A DNA stretch of 64,000 nt from Methylomonas fluvii. Lineage in GTDB: Bacteria; Pseudomonadota; Gammaproteobacteria; Methylococcales; Methylomonadaceae. A program made the position numbers and the translations under genes. This document shows positions 1 through 7,874 of the stretch, piece after piece (the stretch's first letter is position 1; the number at the start of each line of letters is the position of its first letter). Below the pieces are notes generated by a model. That model was not told the DNA's origin. It saw only the letters and a list, made by a program, of their open reading frames with translations, and did not search any database. The stretch is taken from assembly GCF_014850975.1 (NCBI RefSeq), contig NZ_JACXST010000003.1, positions 186,001 to 250,000 of the forward strand. Reading direction: 5' to 3'.

Positions 1-215
1 AAACGCCGGCGAAAGTGTTGTTGAGAGAGCCAACTATTAATCAGAGAATTGTCTTTGTAGACGGCGAATTCGTAATAGTCGCCCGGAAGCACCGTAGCAT
101 GCACATAAGCCCATGCGCGATGCATTGCTCTGAGAGTATCCATCCGATGTAAGTTCGACGCAACCCGGAGGCGGCGATACCGGACGTTTAGGGTATCTAA
201 CAGACTAATGGTCAT
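1..215 (-). CDS. Partial gene running off the left edge, function unknown
   Basis: An open frame starts with ATG at 215 on the minus strand and continues without a stop to position 1, giving 71 codons of N-terminal sequence. The visible part is basic, with a YYEFAVY stretch and a WLSQQHFRRR stretch. This loosely resembles the N-terminal regions of sugar-transfer-associated ATP-grasp proteins, and a decayed ATP-grasp gene lies nearby at 2658-3393. The resemblance is weak and no catalytic motif is in the window. No clear ribosome binding site is seen. The IS3 element at 348-1662 lies just upstream of its start and may have separated it from its promoter. Confidence 0.35.
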   Translation of the reverse strand, partial: MTISLLDTLNVRYRRLRVASNLHRMDTLRAMHRAWAYVHATVLPGDYYEFAVYKDNSLINSWLSQQHFRRR

Positions 216-314
216 GAAATATTTTCGCCAAGGATTGGGTTTCGCCGCGCTTCAGGATTTTTGATTATAAAGTCATCCTTAAAAAATCTGAAATCTCCAC
301 AGGCGCCTGTCCTC

Positions 315-337
315 AAGCAAGCAAGCAAGCAAGCAAG
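315..337. repeat. AAGC tetranucleotide tract
   Basis: Nearly six tandem copies of AAGC lie about 10 bases left of the IS3 left end. It is a simple repeat with no coding role seen. It could be a slippage hot spot. Confidence 0.8.
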
Positions 338-397
338 TAACAAGAAGTGAATCGCCCCGGGAATCTCGGAGGCTCCAACCTTTGAGAGAATGGAGCA

Positions 398-727
398 ATG
401 AAAGAGAAAACGTCAAACCAATATTCATCAGAAATCCGAGAACGAGCCATTCGCATGGTGCGAGAACATCAAAGCGAATATCCATCGGAATGGGCAGCGA
501 TTCAGTCGATTTCAGCTAAGTTTGGCTGTACTTCTGAAACGTTACGCCGCTGGTTGAGGCACACCCAAAATACGCATGACGCGCAAAGTGAAGCCGCCAG
601 TAGCGATTCGGAACGGATCAAGGCCCTGGAGCGGGAAGTCCGTGAATTGCGCCAAGCCAACGAGATTCTGCGCAAGGCGTCAGCATATTTTGCTCAGGCG
701 GAGCTCGACCGCCCGTTCAAACGATGA
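398..727 (+). CDS. IS3-family transposase OrfA (helix-turn-helix protein)
   Basis: This 109-residue protein has an N-terminal helix-turn-helix (about residues 10-55, including SAKFGCTSETLRRW) and a C-terminal leucine-zipper-like coiled coil (about 65-100, ALEREVRELRQANEILRKAS), as in IS3 OrfA proteins. It would bind the element ends and multimerise. Its stop codon overlaps the orfB start as ATGA at 724-727. IS3 elements usually make the active OrfAB fusion by ribosomal frameshifting near this overlap; no slippery motif was confirmed here. The coding sequence lies wholly inside the perfect inverted repeats. Confidence 0.93.
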   Translation: MKEKTSNQYSSEIRERAIRMVREHQSEYPSEWAAIQSISAKFGCTSETLRRWLRHTQNTHDAQSEAASSDSERIKALEREVRELRQANEILRKASAYFAQAELDRPFKR

Positions 728-1623
728 ACGCCTTTATCGATGACCATCGCAAGGCGTATGGGGTCGAGCCAATCTGCAAGGTGTTGCCGATTGTGCCCCC
801 GACGTATTATCTGCATGTGGCACGCACCGCCCCTGATTTGCGCTCAACCCGTGCCAAGCAGGACGAGGCTCTCAGTCAGGAGATTCGCCGAGTTTGGGAG
901 GAAAGTTTCCAAAACTACGGTGCGCGTAAAGTTTGGCTTCAGTTGAAGCGAGAAGGCTTGACGGTGGCTCGTTGTACCGTGGAGCGTCTCATGAAAAATC
1001 GGGGGCTGAAAGGTGTCAGGCGTGGCAAAACCATCAAGACCACGATCAGCGATGCCAACGCGGAGTGTCCGTTGGATCGCGTCAATCGGCAGTTCAGCGC
1101 CGAGCGGCCGAATGCGTTGTGGGTGGCGGATTTCAGCACTGTCAAAACTTGGCAAGGCTTCGTCTATGTGGCTTTCGTGATCGATGTGTTTGCCCGTTAC
1201 ATTGTCGGCTGGAAAGTCTCGTCTTCTGCGCAGACCGACTTTGTACTGGATGCGCTGGAGCAGGCGTTACATGACCGGCAACCCCTACGAGACGGCGGCT
1301 TGATTCACCATAGCGATCGAGGTGTGCAGTACGTTTCGATCCGCTATACCGAACGCCTGTCAGACGCCGGCGTTGAGGCCTCCGTGGGCAGCGTCGGTGA
1401 CTCTTATGACAATGCCCTCGCTGAAACCATCAATGGCTTGTATAAGGCCGAGCTGATTCATAAACAATCCTGGAAGAATCGCGAAGCCGTCGAACTCGCC
1501 ACCTTGACTTGGGTTGATTGGTTTAATCATCGACGCTTGCTAGGACCGATTGGTCATATTCCGCCAGCTGAAGCCGAGGCTATGTATTATCAACAACTTT
1601 CCGAGTCAGCTAAGGCAGCATGA
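724..1623 (+). CDS. IS3-family transposase OrfB (DDE integrase)
   Basis: This 299-residue protein carries the rve-type integrase core. An HTH_21-like segment (about residues 45-105) precedes the catalytic domain. The DDE triad is visible as Asp in LWVADFST, Asp in HHSDRGVQY and Glu in ALAETINGLYKAE. The C-terminal WVDWFNHRR and PPAEAE motifs are typical of the family. It starts within orfA by a 4-base overlap and ends 13 bases before the right inverted repeat. No frameshift or internal stop is seen, so the transposase appears functional. Confidence 0.95.
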   Translation: MNAFIDDHRKAYGVEPICKVLPIVPPTYYLHVARTAPDLRSTRAKQDEALSQEIRRVWEESFQNYGARKVWLQLKREGLTVARCTVERLMKNRGLKGVRRGKTIKTTISDANAECPLDRVNRQFSAERPNALWVADFSTVKTWQGFVYVAFVIDVFARYIVGWKVSSSAQTDFVLDALEQALHDRQPLRDGGLIHHSDRGVQYVSIRYTERLSDAGVEASVGSVGDSYDNALAETINGLYKAELIHKQSWKNREAVELATLTWVDWFNHRRLLGPIGHIPPAEAEAMYYQQLSESAKAA

Positions 1624-1768
1624 CTCACAACAATCAGCCTCCGAGATTCCCGGGGCGATTCAATTCGAGCGGGATTATTTGAAAAGTGTGGCTGGGTAGG
1701 TGTCCGGTTTGAGTTGACCATTACAAACATCTAAGAAATTCGGTGCATAAATAATTCCTCATAACAGA

Positions 1769-1883
1769 TAGCCATCTATCTTATGCAACGACTTCAAAGC
1801 ATTGTCAGTGACAGCACTGGCGTATAGAATTAACCGATGAATATTGAGTAACACCGCGCATGTCCCAAATCCCAAGTTTACCT
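1769..1883 (-). repeat. Dispersed repeat, copy A (inverted relative to copy B at 42086)
   Basis: The reverse complement of this stretch matches 42086-42198 over its whole length, with small differences and a 1-base indel. The shared core CACTGACAATGCTTTGAA is identical. The indel breaks any shared reading frame, so it is more likely a non-coding repeat or an old element end than a gene. The rest of the 1663-2026 gap holds no convincing gene. Confidence 0.7.
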
Positions 1884-2026
1884 GTTGGAGTTGGCATGCT
1901 CATTTACAACGCCATAATATTGAATTAAACCAATGTATTGCACGATAACACCGCCACGGTAAATGACAGCCGCAGATGATTGAAAATCAATCTGACAAAG
2001 TAGAATTAGGCAGTAATAAACGGATT

Positions 2027-2668
2027 ATGAGTTTAGTCGTACCCTCTAACCCCTTTGATCGCCTTCCGCCTTATTGTGTTGTTTCCGATTTTTTGGGCGA
2101 GGATTTGATCGAGCAGCTTATGGCGCATGTTCAATCAAAGGAGCGACAATTCACGCCGACTCAGGTTGGAAGTGGATACAGTCCGGAGATTCGTATATCC
2201 AGCGTGCTATACGACCTCGGCGGCTTGCAAGAAACCTTGCAAGAGCGATTTCGCGCCATTGCCCCGCAGGCCACGGCCGATCTTGGGCTGCTGCCGTTCG
2301 AACTGGAACGCTGTGAAATCGAGCTAGTTGCCCATGGTGACGGCACGTTTTTCAAGCGCCACATCGACACAAGAATCTATAAACCAAACGCCAAAATCCA
2401 GCGCGCCATGACCGGCGTGTTATATTTCCATCGGTGGCCCAAAGGCTTTTGCGGTGGGCAATTACGGTTGTATCCTCTTAACCATTCGTCCGAAAACTTC
2501 ATCGACATCGACCCCGAGCGAGACCGCCTCGTCTTGTTTCCAGCCTGGGCACCGCACGAGGTTATGCCGATCTCCTGCCCCTCCGATCAATTTGCGGACT
2601 CGCGTTTTGCAATCAACTGCTGGTACTGTCGTCCAGCCCCTCATTCTAATGGACTAAGTGAAACTTGA
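2027..2668 (+). CDS. 2-oxoglutarate/Fe(II)-dependent oxygenase, paralogue of 28229
   Basis: This 213-residue protein is a 2OG-Fe(II) dioxygenase of the PF13640 type. The iron ligands are visible as HID in FFKRHIDT and His in PAWAPHEV, and the 2-oxoglutarate-binding Arg is in SRFAINCWY. It closely resembles the protein at 28229: both have FDR-x-PPYC, GVLYFH, GGQLRLY, RDxLVLFPAW and SRFxINCWY. An in-frame ATG at 1976 would add 17 residues, but that stretch contains the end of a repeat found at 9710-9727. The ATG at 2027 aligns with the paralogue and is preferred. It heads lasso-type cluster 1 and may hydroxylate a precursor side chain. Substrate unknown. Confidence 0.85.
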   Translation: MSLVVPSNPFDRLPPYCVVSDFLGEDLIEQLMAHVQSKERQFTPTQVGSGYSPEIRISSVLYDLGGLQETLQERFRAIAPQATADLGLLPFELERCEIELVAHGDGTFFKRHIDTRIYKPNAKIQRAMTGVLYFHRWPKGFCGGQLRLYPLNHSSENFIDIDPERDRLVLFPAWAPHEVMPISCPSDQFADSRFAINCWYCRPAPHSNGLSET

Positions 2669-3393
2669 ACACAGACGGCTCATCCTCGCTCGTGCCTTGC
2701 ACCCGTTCTGGCCGTTCTTGGGCAAACTCTATTCCCAGAGCAAGCGCGGCTATCCATTCATGTGACTGAGCCGCAGCAAAAACGAAATGTGGTGGCTGCG
2801 CACACACGTGCATCTAGAAGCTTGCTGAACATCAGGTGGTGCACAGTGGTAACGTGATACCTAGAATATGTGACCAACCGCCTTCCGAGCCCAGCTGGGC
2901 GGATAACTTTCTTTATTGGAGCGAAGACCAAATGTTTCGTCTACTCAATGCGCGCCGCAGTGCAAAACATGACGATTTGCCGGACAAGGCGTGCTTCGAT
3001 GAAATTTGTTGGCGGCCAACCTGTCTTAGGGTTGATGGGAGTCCGTCCCTTCTCCATTTTCGACAAGATCGGTGCAAATGGCCGCATTCTACGCGCCATG
3101 ACCGGGGAAGATACACTGGTAGAGCGACATTCCAATACTGGCTGCCTATTCTCGATTTCGTCGCCCCATTTTGGCATGAGGCGCTGAAGCTGGCGGCGCG
3201 TGCAATTCGCGAGGCGTTTTCGAGTTTCGTATTCTTCGGCTTGGATGTCGCGCTCACCAACGAGAGCTCGCTGCTGATCGAAATCAACTCCGCGCCCGTC
3301 GTGTTTTATCGCCCATTGCTGGATGATGCGCCAATCGGGCATACCGCGTTCCCCCGCATCGCCTTACAATACACTGAGTACCGGAGCAATTAA
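2658..3393 (+). pseudogene. Decayed ATP-grasp (sugar-transfer-associated type) gene
   Basis: Pieces of one protein lie in different frames. A GTG start at 2658 gives about 34 residues to a stop near 2763. A piece around 2930-3030 reads FRLLNARRSAKH and DKACFDEICWR, resembling the ATP-grasp N-terminal lobe. A frame-shifted piece at about 3060-3170 reads VERHSNTG. The tail at about 3150-3390 reads FFGLDVALTNESSLLIEIN, the metal/ATP-binding signature of these proteins. Stops, frame changes and a total length far below the usual 300 or more residues mark it as a pseudogene. It lies just before the lasso cyclase. It may once have been a tailoring ligase of cluster 1. The family call is moderate. 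Confidence 0.6.
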
Positions 3394-3396
3394 AAG

Positions 3397-5217
3397 ATGC
3401 GTTTGATCTGCGGATTTCATCATTTCGACGGGCGGCCAGCCGAACCGGAACGACTGGAAACCATGGTGGCAGCCATGATAGAACCCGGTCTGCAACCCCA
3501 GGTTGCCTACCGGGTGCAGGGTTCGCTGGCGCTGGCTGTGCTGGATTTTGCAGCACAACAACCGTTCGAGATTGCGTGTGGCGATAACGGTATGTTGTTG
3601 GCGGATGACTGCCGCCTTGACGAACCGGCGGAATTGGCGCGCATGTTGGGTGTTTCAAGCAACGACAATCTATTACTGACCATGTTGCTGCAGCGGGGCG
3701 AAGCAGGGTTGCCTGAGCTGCTGGGCGATTTTGCCTTTGCCGTCTGGGACCCACTCAGCCAATCCCTGCTGTGCGTGCGCGATGCCATGGGCATACGTCC
3801 TTTGTTCGTGACCAAAAAACAGGGGCCGGATTTCGCCTTCGCCTCATTGCCACGCGCCCTCCATGCCGGCGGTTTCGCCACGCGTCGGTTGGACGAGACG
3901 CAATTCGCCCGCGATCTACTCAATAGCTATCCAGAACCGGAGCGTACCCTGTTCGAGGACATTGCCCGACTCGCCCCGGGGCATTCGCTGCGCATATCGT
4001 CACAGGGTAGATGCGAGCAGGTCTATTGGAAACTGGAGCCTGGACTAGCCGGCAGCCATACTTGCACGTCGCAATCGGCGGCAGAGGCACTGCGGGTCGA
4101 GATTGAGCGTGCTGTGCGCTGCCGCCTACCCGCGCAAGGGCCGGTTGCCGCCCATCTCAGCGGCGGCTTGGACTCCTCTGCAATATCCATACTGGCCGCG
4201 CGTATGTTGCGTAGCGAAGGGCGTCCGCTGTTGGCCTATTCATTTTTGTCCTCCCATCCCGATGCCGAAGATGAGCGTCCCTTTGTTGAGTCCGTACTTC
4301 GTCAGGAGCCTGATATCGATTGGACGCCGCTTACGGTAGAGGATTGGCCTGCCTTCTTCCTGCCGCAGATGGATTGCGACCAGTTGCTTCCTAACGACAC
4401 CAGAAATTTAGATATCCGTGTCTGCGCCGATGCCGCCGGGCGCGGCGCCCAGATGTTGCTCAGCGGTTGGGGGGGAGACGAAGGTGCAACCTTCAACGGG
4501 CGCGGCGCGCTGGCCGAGGCACTGCTACATGGGCAGTGGCCTTATCTGGCAAACGAGTTTCGTGCCTTTCAGCATACGCGCGGCCTATCGCTTTATGCGC
4601 TGCTGAAGAGTGAGGTGATAAGTTATATTGTTCCCCACGAACTCAAGCGACTCAAATCTCGGCTGCGCAAGGACAAACGCCACGTTCCATCCTGTTTGGC
4701 CGCGCTGCTGCAAGCTGAATTCTCTGGAGAATGGCATGAGAATATCATCCTCGGCCCGAATGCAGCGCTTAACCGCTGGCGTTTGTTGGGCAGCCCGCAC
4801 TTGTCCCGGCGCGCAGAGAAATGGGCGCTAATGGGCGCGCGCCAAGGCTTGGCGGTGGGCTTCCCTATGCTGGATCGGCGCGTAGTGGAGCTGGCTGTCT
4901 CCCTGCCCAGTAAGCTGTTTCAACGCGAGGGCCGGCGGCGGCGGATATTCCGAGACGCAATGGCGGGCGTACTGCCGGACAAGATACGCTGGCGTGACCA
5001 AAAAATCATACCCGTCGAAGAAATTTTTGCGATGCTTGCGGCGCAACGAAACCGCTTGTTGCCGGTGCTGGACAATTTGCACGCCCATCCGGTGGTGACC
5101 CATTTTCTCGATATGGACAAGATAAAGAACATGCTGGCCTCGGATTTCAGCGAAGCGCAGGCTTTGGCTGTGATGCGAAGTATCCATGCAGCGGCATACC
5201 TGAAACAACATTACTAA
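3397..5217 (+). CDS. Lasso peptide cyclase 1 (asparagine-synthetase-like, C protein)
   Basis: This 606-residue protein has a degenerate N-terminal glutamine-amidotransferase-like domain (about residues 1-190) and a C-terminal ATP-binding synthetase domain (about 210-600). The PP-loop reads HLSGGLDSSAIS. The N-terminus is MRLICGF, without the catalytic Cys2 of true asparagine synthetases (compare MCGL in the 12550-14418 gene), so it should not use glutamine as nitrogen donor. That is the mark of lasso cyclases, which adenylate the side-chain carboxylate of a core Asp/Glu and let the core N-terminus attack it. Nearby genes for a B1 protein, an HPr-like kinase and a precursor with Glu at core position 8 support this. 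It stands on the strand opposite the precursor operon. Confidence 0.85.
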   Translation: MRLICGFHHFDGRPAEPERLETMVAAMIEPGLQPQVAYRVQGSLALAVLDFAAQQPFEIACGDNGMLLADDCRLDEPAELARMLGVSSNDNLLLTMLLQRGEAGLPELLGDFAFAVWDPLSQSLLCVRDAMGIRPLFVTKKQGPDFAFASLPRALHAGGFATRRLDETQFARDLLNSYPEPERTLFEDIARLAPGHSLRISSQGRCEQVYWKLEPGLAGSHTCTSQSAAEALRVEIERAVRCRLPAQGPVAAHLSGGLDSSAISILAARMLRSEGRPLLAYSFLSSHPDAEDERPFVESVLRQEPDIDWTPLTVEDWPAFFLPQMDCDQLLPNDTRNLDIRVCADAAGRGAQMLLSGWGGDEGATFNGRGALAEALLHGQWPYLANEFRAFQHTRGLSLYALLKSEVISYIVPHELKRLKSRLRKDKRHVPSCLAALLQAEFSGEWHENIILGPNAALNRWRLLGSPHLSRRAEKWALMGARQGLAVGFPMLDRRVVELAVSLPSKLFQREGRRRRIFRDAMAGVLPDKIRWRDQKIIPVEEIFAMLAAQRNRLLPVLDNLHAHPVVTHFLDMDKIKNMLASDFSEAQALAVMRSIHAAAYLKQHY

Positions 5218-5285
5218 ACGCGATAGACGAGACCGGCAATAAGGCCTATATGCCTGTCAAAGACGAATAAACGCCATAAAAGAAT

Positions 5286-6182
5286 ATGACGGAAACTGAC
5301 ATCGACATCGCCCTGTTTTCATCCGAGGCACACCGGCTGTTCCTTGTGCAACTCAAGGCGAAGGCGGTCACGCAACCCGGCAATGCCGCGCTGGCGTGGC
5401 GCATCGCCCAAATTCATCGCGCCCTGGGCGAGTTCGATGATGCATTGCATTATTACTGCGCTGTTCAACAAGCTGAGCCTGGTCATCCCGAAGCAAGCTA
5501 TTTCATCGACTTGTTGAGCGGCAAGGGCGGCAATACACCGCTCAATACCTGCGGTTCCCTCGCGCCACCGTTCATACGCTTCGAAAACTTTCTCGATGCT
5601 AGGATGCAAGAGGCGCTTTGGCAGGCGACAACGGAACAGTTACCGGAGTTGCATCCCTCTGTAGTGGAAGAATACGGCGTGGTTGGGTTACACCAGAACA
5701 CGCGCCGCTCCCACTCGAATCGGGCAGGCCAGCGCATCCGTGACATCTTTTACCAGCGCGTAGCCGAGCTGGTCGAGCGGCACGACATTATCGGCAAGCT
5801 AGAAATCTCGAACTTGGATGCCGTGCGGGATTTACAAATTAGCCTGATCGCGTACGGTGACGGCGATTATTTCAAGGCGCACCGAGATTCAGGCACGATG
5901 CCCAACAACCGCTTGCGCGAACTAAGCTTCGTCTACCATTTTTTCAGAGAGCCCAAGCGCTTCAGTGGCGGAGCGCTCTATCTTTACGACGCGGGCCAGG
6001 TAGCGGGAGAGATCGCCCAGGTCAATAACTTCACCTGCTTACACCCGGTTAATAATAGCATTACGTTCTTCCCGAGCCGCGCCTTGCATGAAGTCACTCC
6101 GATAGAGTGTGCATCCAAAAACCCGATCGACGGGCGATTCGCCATAACCGGTTGGGCGCTTCGTCCAGAGGATAACCACTAA
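5286..6182 (+). CDS. 2OG-Fe(II) oxygenase with N-terminal TPR-like helix repeat
   Basis: This 298-residue protein starts with a short TPR-like segment (about residues 20-80, AWRIAQIHRALGEFDDALHYY), followed by a 2OG-Fe(II) oxygenase domain (about 95-295). The iron ligands are HRD in FKAHRDSG and His in RALHEVTP. The 2OG-binding Arg is in GRFAITGW. It lies 68 bases after the cyclase on the same strand and converges with the oxygenase at 6179 with a 4-base overlap of the ends. It may hydroxylate the precursor or a cofactor of cluster 1. Hydroxylation of a core Asp is known for a lasso oxygenase in canucin biosynthesis. The actual substrate here is unknown. Confidence 0.82.
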   Translation: MTETDIDIALFSSEAHRLFLVQLKAKAVTQPGNAALAWRIAQIHRALGEFDDALHYYCAVQQAEPGHPEASYFIDLLSGKGGNTPLNTCGSLAPPFIRFENFLDARMQEALWQATTEQLPELHPSVVEEYGVVGLHQNTRRSHSNRAGQRIRDIFYQRVAELVERHDIIGKLEISNLDAVRDLQISLIAYGDGDYFKAHRDSGTMPNNRLRELSFVYHFFREPKRFSGGALYLYDAGQVAGEIAQVNNFTCLHPVNNSITFFPSRALHEVTPIECASKNPIDGRFAITGWALRPEDNH

Positions 6183-6712
6183 TTAGAGGCGTGGTCGTCT
6201 CTAAAATTGGCGTAAAGGCCGTGGCGGTCGACATAATGCAAAAACACTTGGGAGCACGGACCGTACCGGTTTATCTCTCGCCAATGCAGCAATTCCTTGC
6301 CCCTAAAGATCAGCGCATCTCCTGCTTGCAGTAAGAATGAGTGGTGCTTTTTCATCCTATCCTCTACCCAAAGAGGCCAAATTTCGCCCTCAAAACCCAA
6401 GGCCAAGCTGACTGTGATCTCGCAGGATTCTCTATCGATGTGCGGCTTCAGCTCGTTGCCCATTTCGTAGCGCCGGGCATAACTGTAGGCCTTGAACAAA
6501 TCAACCCCGGTGAGCACCTCGATCTGCGGCAACAAGTGCTCCAGCAATTTCTCGAACAGGCCTTCCTTGTAGAAAACGACCGAGCCGGTTACCTGTTTCT
6601 CGTCAGAGTTGCCCTTGCCATAGGCCGCCAATTTCTTCAAAAAACAATCGTAGGCCAGGGTATCGATCAGGCTGGGCACGAACAGATAGCCGTTATTTTG
6701 GAATTCGTTCAT
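6179..6712 (-). CDS. Small 2OG-Fe(II) oxygenase
   Basis: This 177-residue protein has the 2OG oxygenase fold markers: HID in LKPHIDRES (first iron ligands), His in LLHWREIN, and a conserved DALIFRGKELLHW segment similar to the protein at 31688. The ATG at 6712 (MNEFQNNGYLFV) is chosen because the preceding part of the open frame overlaps the B1 gene region and looks non-coding. It is the last gene of the minus-strand run precursor, kinase, sulfotransferase, B1, oxygenase. That position fits a peptide tailoring enzyme. Substrate unknown. Confidence 0.82.
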   Translation of the reverse strand: MNEFQNNGYLFVPSLIDTLAYDCFLKKLAAYGKGNSDEKQVTGSVVFYKEGLFEKLLEHLLPQIEVLTGVDLFKAYSYARRYEMGNELKPHIDRESCEITVSLALGFEGEIWPLWVEDRMKKHHSFLLQAGDALIFRGKELLHWREINRYGPCSQVFLHYVDRHGLYANFRDDHASN

Positions 6713-6744
6713 GGCGAAAACGGGGCATCCCGCGCCACGCCAGC

Positions 6745-7011
6745 CTAGGCCAACATGCCGCGCTCGCGCAGGGCTGCAATAAATTTTTCGACTTCCTCCT
6801 GGCACGTTTTTGAAGGGACATTGTATTCCTGCAGCAGTTGCGCCACGAGTTCATCTTGATTCATGGGCTGCTCCAACAACTCCCATATCCGCGCAGCCAC
6901 GGTATTCAGACTAAAATAACTGCCCTTTTCTATGCTCATCATCAGTAGCTCGTCGCCGATTGTAGCCCCCAGCATGTCTTCCGAGCGTTTGAATTTTTTC
7001 ATTTCCGGCAT
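6745..7011 (-). CDS. PqqD-like RiPP recognition protein (lasso B1), cluster 1
   Basis: This 88-residue protein matches the PqqD fold that serves as the RiPP recognition element. Family-like features include the central DELLMMSIEKGSYFSLNTVAARIWELLEQ-type region (residues 20-48) and a C-terminal helix pair. ATG 7011 is supported by an AGGAG ribosome binding site 5 bases upstream; the longer frame is ignored. In lasso systems B1 binds the leader YxxP-type motif and delivers the precursor to the B2 protease and cyclase. No B2 gene is found in cluster 1, so B1 may work with a B2 encoded elsewhere. It follows the sulfotransferase by 11 bases. Confidence 0.88.
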   Translation of the reverse strand: MPEMKKFKRSEDMLGATIGDELLMMSIEKGSYFSLNTVAARIWELLEQPMNQDELVAQLLQEYNVPSKTCQEEVEKFIAALRERGMLA

Positions 7012-7022
7012 GTTAACTCCTA

Positions 7023-7874
7023 TTAAAAATAACCGAAACGCGCCATCACCCGAGTATGCGCCTCGCTGATCGCGTGTTCTTGTTTGGTAGTCAGCACCTC
7101 GCGCCATCCCCCCGCACGGCCGGAGCGGAAGAACGGCGCCGCCTCGCCACGTACGGGTGGACGCTCGCAGAAACCTACCTCTCGTTCTTGTTGCTGCAAG
7201 CGACAAAAGTCGGCGCAACGCACAGCATGCGCTATTTTTTTTAGACTGACATCAAGATTGAGGAAATCCGCTGCCGCAGACAATGCAGCTACTGTGTCGG
7301 CCCGCATATCCTCGTAGCGCATGACATGCACAGGCACGTCGTCCTGATCGATCCAGCTTTCGACATGGCTACTCCAATCCAATTGTACGAGAGGGAGTTG
7401 CATTGAGTAGCGCCAAGCTTTTGTGCCTGTGCTCCAATCCGGACGATTCATCTGGTCTATCGCCTCATTCAGTGAGATGCCGCTGTGAAACGCCAAAGAA
7501 ACGGCCACATCACGCGGATCGCGCATCACATATAGTGCGGCTCGTGCATGGCTGCGGCCCAGCAGCGGCTCACCATTCGCGGTTCGGCGGTAAGCTTCGT
7601 GCAGTTTTATATATGCGACACTCTCCAGTTTATCCGCAATAGACGCAATCATAAATGGGCGTAGCGCGTCCAACTCGGTTAAGGTCAGCAGGCTGTTGTC
7701 GATCAGGGTCAGTTCTTCAAAATCGGCGCGCCCGGTTACGGAAAGAGGAGAGAGCCGAATATCGTTGATATTCACAGGTTCCGGGCTATCAGACAACAGG
7801 TTGGCGAGCAGCAGGCGCAGCCAGGTATTGCCGGACTTCATGTAAGACGCGAGCCAGACGATGGAGCCCACCAT
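7023..7874 (-). CDS. Sulfotransferase family protein, cluster 1
   Basis: This 283-residue protein has the PAPS-binding loop near its N-terminus (WLASYMKSGNTWLR, with Met where most members have Pro) and the 3'-phosphate-binding motif VMRDPRDVAVSL at about residue 120. It is a clear paralogue of the gene at 37752. The start at 7874 overlaps the kinase stop by one base (TGATG), so the two are translationally coupled; the longer open frame upstream is rejected. It would transfer sulfate from PAPS to a hydroxyl. Given its place in a lasso-type operon, the peptide is a plausible acceptor, but that is inference. Confidence 0.85.
   Translation of the reverse strand: MVGSIVWLASYMKSGNTWLRLLLANLLSDSPEPVNINDIRLSPLSVTGRADFEELTLIDNSLLTLTELDALRPFMIASIADKLESVAYIKLHEAYRRTANGEPLLGRSHARAALYVMRDPRDVAVSLAFHSGISLNEAIDQMNRPDWSTGTKAWRYSMQLPLVQLDWSSHVESWIDQDDVPVHVMRYEDMRADTVAALSAAADFLNLDVSLKKIAHAVRCADFCRLQQQEREVGFCERPPVRGEAAPFFRSGRAGGWREVLTTKQEHAISEAHTRVMARFGYF

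Larger units (their letters stand above)
348..1662 (+). mobile_element. Complete IS3-family insertion sequence
   Basis: The element is bounded by perfect 27-bp inverted repeats at 348-374 and 1636-1662 (ends TGAATCGCCCCGGGAATC). It is 1315 bp long, typical for IS3. It carries the usual overlapping orfA and orfB. The ends are identical and both frames look intact, so it is probably recent and potentially active. The bases just outside the two ends do not match, so no target duplication is visible. This suggests rearrangement after insertion or recombination between copies. Confidence 0.93.

Noticed and set aside
279..485. Minus-strand frame of 68 codons crossing the IS3 left end
   Set aside because: It spans the IS terminal repeat and runs antisense to orfA, so it is a chance frame.
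3284..5211. Several antisense frames over cyclase 1
   Set aside because: They are shadows caused by codon composition; the plus-strand frame holds the PP-loop and full domain structure.
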